Assembly: GCF_000699445.3 (NCBI RefSeq)
Contig: NC_067197.1
Coordinates: forward strand, 9,306,152 to 9,370,151
Length of the DNA: 64,000 nucleotides
Origin: Schistosoma haematobium
Lineage: Eukaryota > Platyhelminthes > Trematoda > Strigeidida > Schistosomatidae
Direction: 5' to 3'
Part shown: positions 48,800 through 59,659 of the stretch, piece by piece
Numbering within the stretch: position 1 is the stretch's first letter
Layout: the number at the start of each line of letters is the position of its first letter
Translations under genes and position numbers: made by a program
The notes under the pieces: model-generated
What the model saw: the letters and a program-made list of their open reading frames with translations, nothing else
Told to the model about the DNA's origin: nothing
The model's database searches: none

Positions 48800-48960
48800 T
48801 ATACATATATATATTTAAACACATAAACATCGGTACAAGGGGACATTAAATATATATGCACCACACAATAACAATGAGACCAGTAGCAGTTATCATTGAT
48901 ATATGTATGAAGGCTATGATACTACCCGGGCGTTCAGATCAAATCAGGAATAGTCTTCAG
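48800..48960 (-). repeat. 3' tip of the ~480 bp dispersed repeat
   Basis: 'acacataaacatcggtacaa' and 'tatatatgcaccaca' match the 3' end of the 9366-9860 and 21690-22170 copies, and 'actacccgggcg' matches a little further in. The rest is missing. Confidence 0.45.
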
Positions 48961-49085
48961 ATGAACAATCTTAAAAATGAGGTATTTATCAAAAAGAATA
49001 TATGGATTTAAATAACAAAATTCTATATTAAATTAAACAAAGAGCCTCAGGTTATTTTATATGAATAGATGAAATGAATCAAACC

Positions 49086-49580
49086 ATATCAGTCAGTCAG
49101 CTACAACATAGGACCAGGCACATATGTGCATCGGTCCAAGTTGCCACACCTCATTAGCACCACAAGATGAACACCGGATTCATAAAAAGTAGTTAATTCA
49201 GTGGTGGTAATATATATAAGAAAGATTGCATATAAGGACATAGTACAGGAATAAAGAAAAATATGAATCGTTTTCAATCTTATAGTTTAAGGGAAGACAG
49301 ATTGTGTATACACTTAAGTCATTATGATCGATTCTGAGCCATTTCACCTAGAGTCTCCAACCACTACTGGTTATGATAGTGGCACAAATCACAACCAAGT
49401 AGTCTGAATCTACCAACATGGCTCAGACCAGAAGTTAATGACTTCAAACACTGGTGCGAAGTTTTGTTTTGTCCGCCACTAACTTTCTTCCAATTATCCC
49501 TCACACTAATCAGCATTATGCGTCGTGTTAATCGGTGTACAGACATATGTAGCACATGGCCCAACCATTTCAGTCAATGA
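49086..49580 (-). mobile_element. 3' end of a second non-LTR retrotransposon family
   Basis: On minus, a degenerate coding tail begins 'MGHVLHMSVHRLTRRIMLIS' and continues 'SHVGRFRLLG' and, past a stop, 'WLETLGEMAQNRS'. This style (GHVLRM-P-RL-RR, then W-LETL..MA-NR) closes the ORF2 of several invertebrate non-LTR elements. A 3' UTR follows to the 'cagtcagctacaaca' end. Related ends are at 15494, 7410 and 10265. It differs from the (TAAG)n RTE copies in sequence and tail. Confidence 0.6.
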
Positions 49581-50177
49581 AGATTCACAGCTTCATCAAC
49601 TGATCTTATTGAAAAATTAACATTTTAAGTAAATTAAATTCTTCAATTTTAACTGTTAAGAAATGTAAATGAAATAAATAAGACTTTTAACTTACAATTT
49701 GATACATCGACTACAACTTAATACATTCGGTTAGTGTAGATAAAATAACTTGTATTTCGTTTTGTTTTTAGTTTATGTAATGAAATTGATACATTCAACA
49801 TGATATTAACTTAGAAATGAATAATATGAGTAGTATCTATATAGATAATAAAATTAATTTTGGTGTAATGGTATGAATGAAATGATGGTATATTGTTAAA
49901 GGTAATAAATATTTTAATCCTAATCATTAAATGAAAAACATTGTACAGATATGTATCCAATGATTTGTCATTGTAAAGAGGCAAAATATAAATACATTTT
50001 GTGATTATGTAATTGTCGATCTCAAAAGAAAGATATTCTTTTGGTTTTATGAAAGAAATATTTATGTATTTCAGCTGGACAAAAACAATATTTTAGGCAT
50101 GAATACCGGTTATACAATGAAATCATTTACTTATGTTGTACATTTGTATTTATAGTTATATGAAAAATATATGTCTA

Positions 50178-50443
50178 TGACTTTTTTTCTTTGATAGGCC
50201 TGTTACTCCCAATGGAGCATAAGCCGCCGACCAGCATTCTTCAATCCAATCTACTCTGGGCCTTCCTTTCTAGTTCGATCCAATTGTTGTTCATTTTTCT
50301 CATGTCTGTCTCCATTTCTTGGTGTCATGTGTTGTTTGGTCTTCCTCTTTTCTTTTGACCTTGAGGATTCCACGTGGGGGATTGTCCTGTGACGCAGTTG
50401 GGTGCTTTCCTCAATTTGTGTGTCCTATCCACTTCCAGCGCAT
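50178..50443 (-). mobile_element. Short 5'-truncated RTE fragment, older
   Basis: On minus this corresponds to the last ~250 bp of the RTE element ('ggcctgttactccc' on plus equals its 3' end). It has many substitutions compared with 50931-51200. It is flanked by 'atatatgtctat' (50166-50177 and 50444-50455), a likely target duplication. No TAAG tail remains. The small plus ORF is a shadow. Confidence 0.75.
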
Positions 50444-50471
50444 ATATGTCTATAGAAGGATAGAAAAGATT

Positions 50472-50575
50472 ACAATGGAGTTTTGTCCTCTGAGCTGGAT
50501 GGTTTCGTCAGAGAACAAAACTCCATCAAAATTATCCACCTGAGCTACAAATCTTTCCTAGCATCCCAGTAAAGA
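50472..50575. repeat. Small hairpin-bearing insertion
   Basis: A ~100 bp segment inserted at 'aaagatt' holds a 19-nt inverted repeat, 50475-50493 against 50508-50526, with one mismatch and a 14-nt loop. The following 'acctgagctacaaatcttt' recurs on minus at 18196-18245. No coding capacity; it could be a MITE-like or structured-RNA retroposon fragment. Confidence 0.55.
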
Positions 50576-50914
50576 TTGCATCATAAATTGATTCAAGACT
50601 CTTATTATCAAATTAGGTTACTCAATAATCAAGGAGTAAAAAAGAAGAATATAAGGATAAAAATGATTTATAGGTCAGAATTATGAAAGATAATTGTTTC
50701 ATTGACAGATATTGAAGAAAAGTGACAAACATAAAGGTCATAATAAAAACTGAATAATAATTGAGAGAACTTGTTTAAAAGGTAATAATAACGGATGACA
50801 GTTTAACATTACAAAATACTAATTTAAAAAATCAATAATAACAAGAAAAATAAAAAATGAAAAAAGACATGAAAAAAAAAATCGAAATATACTATAAAAG
50901 GTAATTAGAGCCAA

Positions 50915-53900
50915 GGATGGATGAGAGGTTACTTACTTACTTACTTACTTACACCTGTTACTCCTCGTGAAGGAGCATAGGTCGCTCACCAGCATTCTCC
51001 ATCCAACCCTGTCCTGGGCAATCCTTTCTAGCTCCTTCCAGTTGTAATTCATCCTTTTCATATCTGCTTCTATTATCCGACGTAATGTGTTCTTTGGCCT
51101 TCCTCTTTTCCGCTTCCCTTCAGGATTCCAAGTTAGAGCTTGCCTCGTGATGCAGTTTGACGATTTGCGTAATGTATGTCCTATCCATTTCCATCGTCTT
51201 TTCCTAATTTCTTCTTCAGCTGGAAGTTGGTTTGTTCTCTCCCACAGAAGGCTGTTGCTGATGGTATCCGGCCAATGGATGTTGAGTATCTTGCGAAGAC
51301 AGCTATTTATAAATACTTGTACTTTCTTGATTGTGGTTGTTGTAGTTCTCCAAGTTTCAGCTCCATACAGTAGAACTGCCTTGACGTTCGTATTGAAGAT
51401 TCTCACTTTGATATTGGTTGAAAGTTGTTTTGAGTTCCATATGTTCTTCAATTGTAGGAATGCGACCCTTGCTTTGCCGATCCTCGCCTTTACGTCTGCA
51501 TCGGATCCTCCTTGTTTATCGATGATGCTTCCCAGGTATGTGAAGGACTCTACATCTTCCAGAGTTTCGCCATCAAGTGTGATTGGATTGCTGTTCTCCG
51601 CTTTGAATTTGAGGACCTTGGTTTTCCCTTTGTGTATGCTGAGGCCTACTGATGCAGAGACTGCTGCTACATTGGCTGTCTTTATCTGAATCTGTTCACG
51701 TGTACGTGATAGGAGGGCTAGGTCATCTGCGAAGTCCAGATCGTCTAATTGGTTCTGAGCTGTCCATTGTATTCCGTGTTTTCCTTCAGATGTCGAGGTC
51801 TTCATAATCCAGTCGACCACCAGAAGAAAGAGGAAGGGAGAGAGTAAACAGCCTTGTCTGACTCCGGTCCTTACTTGGAATGCATCTGTCAGCTGTCCTC
51901 CATGCACTACTTTGCACTGTAGTCCGTCGTATGAGTTCCGGATAATGTTGACAATCTTCTCAGGAACTCCGTAGTGTCAAAGAAGTTTCCATAACGTTCT
52001 CCTATCTACACTGTCGAATGCCTTTTCATAATCAATGAAGTTGATGTATAGTGACGAGTTCCACTCAACTGATTGTTCGACGATGATCCGTAGTGTTGCA
52101 ATTTGGTCTGTGCACGACCGATCCTTTCGGAATCCAGCTTGTTGATCTCGAAGTTGGGCATCTACTGCATCCTTCATCCGGTTCAGCAACACCCTGTTGA
52201 AGACTTTCCCTGGTATTGACAGTAGTGTAATGCCTCTGTAGTTTTCACATTTGCTCAGATCTCCTTTCTTTGGAATCTTGATGAGGTGTCCTTCTTTCCA
52301 GTCCATTGGCACTTGTTCCTCCTCCCAAATCTTTTTGAATAGAGGGTAAAGCATGCTTGTGGTTACTTCGACGCCTGATTTCAGTGCTTCAGCTGGTATG
52401 TTGTCGGGTCCTGCTGCTTTCCCGTTCTTGATTTGTCTGACGGCCATTCTAATTTCTTCCGTCGTTGGTGGGTTGACGTCTATAGGAAGATCTGTGTGTG
52501 CTGCTTCGATGTTCGGTGGATTCATTGGAGCCGGCCTATTCAGGAGTTCCTCGAAGTATTCTACCCATCTGTTTCGCTGTTGTTGAATTTCAGTGATTGG
52601 CTTGCCTTCTTTGTCTTTGACCGGCCTCTCTGGTTTACTGTATTTCCCTGATAGTTTCTTCGTTGTATCGTAACGCTGTTTCATATTTCCTTCTCTAGCA
52701 GCTTTTTCTGCCGTCGTTGCTAATTCTTCCACGTATTTCTTCCTGTCGGCTCTAATGCTCCTCTTCACTTGCTTGTTTGCTTCTATGTATTCAGCTTGTG
52801 CTTGGACTTTCTCTGCTCGTGTTCGGCTGTTGTTAATTGCTGTCTTCTTGTTCTTCCTTTCTTTGATCTTGTCCAGTGTTTCTATAGAGATCCATTCCTT
52901 ATGATGGTGTTTCTTTAGGCCCAGAACCTCTTGACACGTTGAAGTCAATGTTTCTTTGATGCCTTTCCAGTTGTCCTCCATGGTAGTTTCTTCTTCCTTC
53001 AGTAGATCTTGAAAGGCTTGGAATCTGTTGTTGAGAGCTATCTTGAATTCATTGAGTTTGTCAGTATCTCGAAGGAAGGCTGTATTGAACCTTTGTATTG
53101 CTGTTTGTCCACTTGTCCAGTTCTTTTTTAGCTTCAGTTTTAAATTGGCTACAACTAGGTGGTGATCTGAAGCTACGTCAGCTCCTCTCCTGGTTCTCAC
53201 ATCTTCCATTGTCCTTCGGAATTTTTTTTTGATGCAAATATGGTCTATCTGGTTCTCTGTAGTGTGGTCCGTTGAGATCCATGTAGCCTTGTGTATACGT
53301 TTGTGTGGAAATATTGTGCCTCCTATGACTAATTTGTTGAATGCACACAAATTTGCAAATCTTTCTCCATTTTCGTTCCTCTCTCCCAGTCCATGTCGTC
53401 CCATAATATCTTCATATCCAGTGTTGTCTATTCCGACCTTGGCATTTAGATCTCCCATCAGAATGGTGAGGTCCTTTCTTGGACATTTCTCTATCACTGA
53501 CTGCAGCCGCTCGTAGAATTGATCTTAAATGTCGTCGTTGGTATCATTGGTGGGTGCATAACATTGGATAATATTCATTGTGATCCCCTCCTTCTTTGTT
53601 TTGAATGATGCTTTGATGATTCTGGATCCGTGGGATTCCCATCCTACAAGTGCATTTCGTGCTACTTTGGACAGCATTAGAGCAACTCCCTGTGTGTGTG
53701 GACCATTTTCCTCTTCGTGACCGGAGTATAGCAGCATCTCTCCCGTAGCTAGCCTTTTCTAACCAGCTTGGGTCCAGTGGGTTTCGCTGATTCCCAGTAC
53801 TGTCAAGTTGTATCTCCTCATTTCCATTGCTATTTGGCTGGTCTTCCCGGTTTCCCACATTGTTCGAACGTTCCATGTACCTATAAAAATTTTTGCTCTG

Positions 53901-54163
53901 GTTGTTAGAAGGGGCATCGGCCTCGTGGCTTCCGAAGGAATTCGGCTTTCACCATGAAGCGTCATAATTCTTCTAAATGAAGACCTTCTAACTCTCAGGG
54001 CAGAGTTAAAATGGTTTGAATTATTTTTTCTGGTAAGCGTTTTTTTAGCGAGTTAGTTTTCTACGGGATGGGGACGCTAACCCCATGCCCAACCCTCCTC
54101 CTTTACCCGGGCTTGGGACCGGCAGTAACTCTAGAAGAGCTACAGGCGGATGGATGAGAGGTT
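50915..54163 (-). mobile_element. Nearly intact full-length RTE-clade retrotransposon with 16-bp target duplication
   Basis: The element (50931-54147, ~3.2 kb) is flanked by GGATGGATGAGAGGTT at 50915-50930 and 54148-54163. On minus it has a ~180 nt 5' leader, one long frame from 53965 to 50945 encoding endonuclease and reverse transcriptase, and a 3' end that is little more than (TAAG)n. Size, single ORF and short-unit tail match RTE-clade elements of schistosomes (SR3/Perere-3-like; that name is my inference). The frame has only three interruptions, all in-frame stops. Together with the near-identical truncated copy at 18.6 kb, this points to recent activity. Plus-strand ORFs here are antisense. 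Confidence 0.92.
50945..53965 (-). pseudogene. RTE endonuclease-reverse transcriptase ORF with three in-frame stops
   Basis: All four open segments (53965-53759, 53737-53525, 53497-51977, 51907-50945) are in one frame. The N-terminus has the APE-type endonuclease start 'IGTWNVRTMWETGK' and 'GISETHW', then 'ILMGDLNAKVG' and 'SDHHLVVA'. The RT follows: 'GKAAGPDNIPAEALK', 'NYRGITLLS', 'QAGFRKDRSCTDQI', 'FIDYEKAFDSVDR', '[15 protein letters not shown]' and F-A-D-D near 51724-51735. The C-terminus is basic. Stops are TAG at 53759-53761, TAA at 53525-53527 and TGA at 51977-51979. There are no frameshifts. As it stands the full protein cannot be made. Confidence 0.92.
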
Positions 54164-54699
54164 GGATGTATCGTTTTTACACACGAAGTTCGGGTTTGAG
54201 TTGGTGGATTTCCAATACCTCAATAGTGCATAAGATTTTGATTCGAATTCAATTTGATCCAATTCTTTTGACTGTGTTAATTACTTTTAAAGAAGACTCC
54301 TTTTGGAACAATATGTCCATAGTTGATTAAATGCTTTTGTAGTGAACTAGTAATTGTTTTGCATTCTCCTTTTAAAAATCATGCCGGGTAGTGTTCTGAG
54401 ATGCATTTAGAAAGTGATCGTTTTGTGCGGTCAATGTAACTTTACCCACATGAGCAAGTTAATATATAGATGCACATTGATTTGACCCAAAGCGAAAGTT
54501 CATCATTAAGACATCCGTGAATGGTAAGTCGGCTTGAGAAAACAATTCAGAGCTTAGCTGAGTAGAATGTTTTATTCATCGATTTTGAAATTCGTTTATT
54601 CAAGATTTCAGAAGCCGGTATCTCTTTTAAATTCCATATTCATAAAAAAAGTTTCCTTTTGTAATGTTGATGCTTTTTCCGGATGATATCTATGTGTTA

Positions 54700-54826
54700 A
54701 GTTACTATCGACAATAATAAGAGTCTCGAATCAATTTATGATGCAATCTTTTCTGTCCTTCTATAGAGATATACTTTTCATATAACTATAAATACGAATG
54801 TACAGTTTAAGTAAATGATTTCATCA
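54700..54826 (-). repeat. Uninterrupted copy of the 50116-50610 repeat, inverted
   Basis: Reverse complement of the three blocks described at 50116-50610, joined without the insertions. It lies on the other side of the full-length RTE element, so the two copies form a spaced inverted pair of about 4 kb around it. Confidence 0.7.
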
Positions 54827-54829
54827 AAA

Positions 54830-55855
54830 GGAAAAGGTTTCTTTGCCAACTTCTGTTTATTTTTATTCAATGATACAAAAATCTGGTTCATATATGTTTC
54901 CTCCCCTTCAAACCACTCTCCAGAAAATATTGATTTTTAAAAATAAAATCAATTATTATTGCTATAAGATGAATAAATAAGACAACAATTTATTCAGTGA
55001 TTACCTTTTGAATAACAATGAGCTCTAATGATCATGCTATCAATAATTTAGATTTAAACTCAAGCGTTGTTACAGACAAAGATAATTTGTTTTCTGGTAT
55101 GCCATATGCCGGGGAAAGAAAGTGTTCAGCTGGACAAACTGCGTACACATTTCAATAACGTCTAGATCAATCCCTACTATTTTATTCATAATCATTTTAA
55201 AATTTATGGTACAAGTTTAGCATAATGACGACCTTGCGTTGACTAATTAGAATTAGGAAAATACTCAGTGATAATTGACAATAGTCGATTCTAAAAATGT
55301 TTGAAATCTATTATGCAACCAAAAAGTGAATTTTAGGTGTTGCCTAAGATAAATTACACAACATACCTGCTCCTAAGGCAGATTGTGTGCTAAATTAGTA
55401 GATGTTATTTAATGCATATTTAGGAGTGTTTAGCGAAGCTAGGTAATATTCTTCTAAATCTCAATCCTAAGTTTCTTAAAGTTGTGAAAAGAAAATTGGT
55501 AAGGATTGCATTATAGCTGATGCTAGTTCATGATGGAAACCCTTACCTTTATTTGTTAGATCAACTCAAAATCTCAACAGAACTCTTAATACCTAATCCA
55601 AACCTTTATGAAATATAAATGATTTCATTTAGTGACCAAAACTCTGTGGAAAGATAACCCTAAGTAAAAACATTAGCTGGACTCTTAATATGTATATTTA
55701 ATCTTTTTCTTATTCTATGAGGAGTAGTTTAACATTTAAGTTAATTATTCAAATTAAAGCTATTATACCACTGTTAGTTTATTTCTTTGTACTGCTAATT
55801 GTTTTATAACCAGGCAGCGTTTCCTAACTGGCTGATAATCCACTCATGTTCGTCA
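54830..55855. other. No recognised gene
   Basis: AT-rich sequence without a supported ORF, exon or repeat. The 55799-55984 plus ORF falls mostly on a SINE fragment. Confidence 0.4.
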
Positions 55856-55859
55856 GTAT

Positions 55860-55975
55860 ATTATGCTTTTATCAGAAGGGTTTTTGTGGAAATTTTAGAA
55901 ATTTTACTGATTGAAATCATGAGTCAATTGAAGCTAGACCATCACTTTTATCAAATTTCTCATCAAGATACTGAG
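55860..55975 (-). repeat. SINE 3'-end fragment, second family
   Basis: 'agggtttttgtggaaatttt', 'gaaatcatgagtcaattgaa' and 'gctagaccatcac' on plus are the complement of the family's 3' end (compare 48485-48560). The ribozyme and tRNA parts are missing. Confidence 0.55.
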
Positions 55976-56654
55976 AAAACATAGTCGGAAAGAGAGGTTT
56001 CAAATAAAATCTCTCAACCGATTTTTCCTTATAAAATACTTTAATTCTAATAATCTCATATACTTCCTTAACTAACTATTTTTATTGGGAATATTACTTT
56101 TTCTTGTACCAATTCCCTTAATTTATACGAAAAGAATTTTGGACACAGTTATATTCATCAGTCTTGACTACGACGTTTGAGATGTTTCTGTTTTTTGTGT
56201 ACTCCTTTACGATTATTATTATTCGTTTGCAAGTCTCAGTAACTACACATTATTTCAAACAATTAATGTTATTTACAAGTTGCATTTATTATTATTATTA
56301 TAAGCTTTATTTAATACTATATTTTCGGTACAATATAGAATTCTCAGCACAAAGTATTTCAACAAGTTTCCGTTTCTTTCTTCTTGGTCAATCCTGGCGA
56401 TAAATATTGAGTGATAGCCAGTTAGATGTTAGCAGTCCAGTAAATAAACATCTGAATAATACATATTCTTTTCTCTGCATATTGCCAGCAACCACATTAT
56501 CTCTTATTGAGCTTTTTGTAACTTTGACAACGAAAGGTTGTAAACTTTTCAGAAATGCACTAGGATGGGTTATGCGATTAATATACATAATGATATATTA
56601 AAACAAACAAAAATAGATAACTTGTCGAAATATTTAGATGACAGGAAAAGGTAG

Positions 56655-56820
56655 CCCAGATGCTCAAGCAGGACCCATCGGTCTAGTGCGTGAACACATA
56701 ATCTCTAGATCACTGAACCAGCCGGTATCCAACAATGTGAATTTCTAACTTCAAATAATCCACGAAATTGAGCCACTGTCTTCAGTGAGTTACTATCTCA
56801 TAACCGGCCTGGTTGAACTC
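56655..56820 (-). repeat. SINE fragment (tRNA-like head), minus
   Basis: On minus, the upstream part of the second SINE family: 'ccggctggttcagtgatcta' and tRNA-like 'gcactagaccgatgggtcct'. It lacks the ribozyme part and lies about 85 bp from a plus-strand 3' half. Confidence 0.5.
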
Positions 56821-56904
56821 CATTGGTCACTGTTTCTCACTAGAACTGCAGAAAAATACTTCTTGGAAACAGTCACTACTCAGCATACGATGATTATAAT
56901 CAAG

Positions 56905-57005
56905 AGTCCCATACTAGGACGAAACAGCCGTTCAGTGCTTCCAGGTTTTCCATAATGTTCTAGCTTTAATTGATTCATGAATTTAACTACAAAATTACTA
57001 AATAT
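56905..57005 (+). repeat. SINE fragment (3' half of hammerhead to 3' end), plus
   Basis: On plus: 'agagtcccatactaggac', GAAAC, 'agccgttcagtgcttccagg', 'cttcc..ttttccataatg', 'ctttaattgattcatgaatt'. The first core strand is cut to AGAG, so the ribozyme is incomplete. With the minus head fragment at 56655-56820 it looks like one SINE split and inverted. Confidence 0.6.
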
Positions 57006-57009
57006 TTTA

Positions 57010-58960
57010 TGATTCATATCCCAAATGAAATTTAGTTGAACCAATGTATGAGAAAAATAGGAAAAGAAATTTCTCATGAATTTCAAAGACGGTCACAATT
57101 TCTAAACTTTGTCTAAAGTATAGTTATAAATAAAATTTTAGTGTAATGATTCTTTGATCAGAATTAAGCTTAAACTATATAGATTGAATACAAACAATGT
57201 GTATAAGTAAATATTTATTATTAAATTTAGTCACGTCAATCTAATTACGGTCATTTATTAAACTTGACTTGGTAACTTATGCAAGTGAAAAAATTGTGTT
57301 TTTTTTAATCATCATCAATTATTCTTTTACAGTTAACTATTGTAGATTTTAGTCTTAACAACAACAACAAGAAAAAAGATTCCCAATTTACACGAATGAA
57401 TACGGTTGAACGAATGTGATCTGAATAGATGTTTATATTTCGGAGTGGTGGTGGCGGGGGTGTTTCCATGGTGAGACTGTGTTTAGTATACAAATATATT
57501 TGTAAATTATGGATATTTAATTGTATGCATCATTTATTACAATATTTTATTGTATTGTAATGTGAAAAAGTGCGATTTACGGTTGATTGTTAATTTTTTT
57601 AGACCATAATATGCAATTGAGGGGAAAAAATTTGTTGGATAGAATAAGAATAGCAAGATTTACAGATTAGAATGAAATCTTTAGTAAAATTAAAATAGAC
57701 TTCTGGAACTATTAGGGATCTTAATTCATATTTCAATTACTCGTTATGTTAATTATAAGAAAGTACATTCATGAAGCATTCAATACTATTATTATGTTGA
57801 AATTGGATATTTATTGTAGACCACATGAGAGGAAATTTCGGAGAGAATACATGAGTGATATTAGAGACATTGTTGAAAATTAAAGAAACTGTTCCTAAAA
57901 ATAGAGACTGAACATGGGAAAGAACCTGAATATCATGTATACTGATTATTGGATAGGAAATAGATCTCTTAGAAGAACAAATGTTATAATGATAAAGCTA
58001 TCCATCAATAACATTTTGTACTTTCTATCACCTGATTTCGTATCGGTGATGCATATTGCATATGGGAGGGGGCAGTTGAAGAGTTACTTACATCTTTGAA
58101 ATACTCAATAAATACTTCATTTTCAAAACAGAGTAACTAATTGTGAATGTGAAGAAATTTAAGTAACATGATAAAACAATACATATCTTCTAATTTCTTT
58201 CTCGCAATTTGGTTATTGATTAAAAAATGATGGATATTGAGTTGTTAAGGGTGTTTAAAAAGTCTATCAAAAAAAAGAAGAATTGTGTAGTCTCAAATAT
58301 GTTCTATTTCAATGCTTTTAATCGACTGCAGATCAAGTAAATTTACAACATAAAATAAGGTTTGAAACAAATGTCCAATGTATAGTAGTTAGTGATGTTA
58401 AGATGGAATTTTCAGGAGAGATTGGATATTAAGAGCAAATGACAAATTAATACTAAAGTTTAAAGTTGAGATGGATGGATATACAAATGTCTAGTCTAGA
58501 GGTTATAAACAATGCTGCTCAAAACAAAAACCAATATCTACGTAATGATACAGTATAATTTCTAAACATTTACTCAAAAGATGAGTATTAGTAGGTCAAT
58601 GAATAAACCAGGTTATATAATAAGTTAAATTATTACAGGACAAGTATAGTTATTAAAGGAAATTAAAGTGTACCATGTTTCCTTTCTGTATATACATGCC
58701 ACGTAAGAATTAATTGGTATCACTAGTCTCCATAAAATAGATTTAGTACTACATTTTGAATTTTCTAATTAGATTAAGAGCTGTGTAGATACGGAAATGA
58801 TCAATTAGGTCTTTGAATAATCTAATTTACAGTAAGATTAAACTCACAAGCCGCGCTACCACTTCAGTTAAGAAACCAGAACGTCAACAAAAATGAGTTT
58901 GACATTGATCATTAAGTTATTCGATAAATTAGTATTTTTATCTGATCTACTCTGTATTTG
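57010..58960. other. No recognised gene
   Basis: Very AT-rich. ORFs at 57305-57493 (minus, with a poly-Pro run) and 57914-58099 (plus) lack splice, signal or domain support. Confidence 0.4.
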
Positions 58961-58964
58961 AACG

Positions 58965-59120
58965 CAGTAGCTAAGTGAATAATGTGATGGCATTTGAAGT
59001 GAACATTACTAGGTTCGAGTCGGAGATTGAACACCAAATTTGGAATGTAGGTACATCAGGCTGATGAGTTCCAAATAGGGTGAAACTCATGTCCTATATT
59101 CCACTGTTAACTACAATCCA
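58965..59120 (+). repeat. Sm-alpha-type SINE
   Basis: 'gcagtagctaagtgaa', a B-box-like 'aggttcgagtcgg', 'gattgaacaccaaatttgga', the ribozyme part and 'ttccactgttaac' repeat the order seen at 29030-29205. It is an older copy. Confidence 0.8.
59054..59099 (+). ncRNA. Hammerhead ribozyme motif (Sm-alpha type) with intact core
   Basis: The core CTGATGAG (59061-59068), GAAAC (59082-59086) and cleavage triplet GTC (59091-59093) are all canonical. Stem II (GTTCC...GGGT) is now mostly G-U pairs. The tiny stem III has a T-T mismatch (CTCATG instead of CGCGCG), and stem I has lost pairs. The catalytic residues are conserved while the stems have decayed, so activity is doubtful. Confidence 0.65.
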
Positions 59121-59619
59121 ACTCTTCTTTAAATGCTTGTGACTGAATGGTATTATCGAAGCGATCCACATAGGATGGACATATGTCAATAAAAGACTGA
59201 TCAATTTCAACTCTAAACATCAACAGGAAGATATAAAGAACCAATGCGAATGAAAGACAATTTAGCCATTTATATTTTTGGGACACCACACACCTACTGG
59301 AATATTATTTCAATTCAAATAAAAGATTTTCGAATAAATTTATGAGACGATATTTCATATGAAAACTGCTTGTAATAATTGTATGAATAAGTGGGAAACA
59401 TTATAGTGTAGAACGAGTGGTGGTATGGAATTTTAAAAAAAAGACATACAGTGATTATCCTCATACATTGGAATTAGTCTGTTAATTAAAATTATTTTGT
59501 AAGATCTTGGTAAAAAGTCTTTTATTTATCAAACCTCATTATTGATTTATTATAGTGAATTTAGTTTTTGATAACACTTAGTTTATTCATTACAACATTT
59601 CATGTTTTGTAATTAGATC

Positions 59620-59621
<2 letters not shown>

Positions 59622-59653
<32 letters not shown>
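59622..59653. repeat. (CAT)n microsatellite
   Basis: About ten CAT units. Shorter trinucleotide runs are (AAT)n at 14456-14470 and 59888-59905 and (AAT)n at 63605-63622. Confidence 0.9.
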
Positions 59654-59659
59654 GTCACC

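Larger units (their letters stand above)
50116..50610 (+). repeat. Unclassified repeat interrupted by two nested insertions
   Basis: Blocks 50116-50177, 50444-50472 and 50569-50610 together match, in order, the uninterrupted minus-strand sequence at 54700-54826. The first gap holds an RTE fragment flanked by near-copies of 'atatatgtctat'. The second holds a ~100 bp segment flanked by 'aaagatt'. The identity of the host repeat is unknown. Confidence 0.7.

Noticed and set aside
59107..59289. 60-aa minus ORF with a possible transmembrane segment
   Set aside because: It starts in plain AT-rich sequence and runs into the 3' end of an Sm-alpha copy; no splice or other supporting signal.
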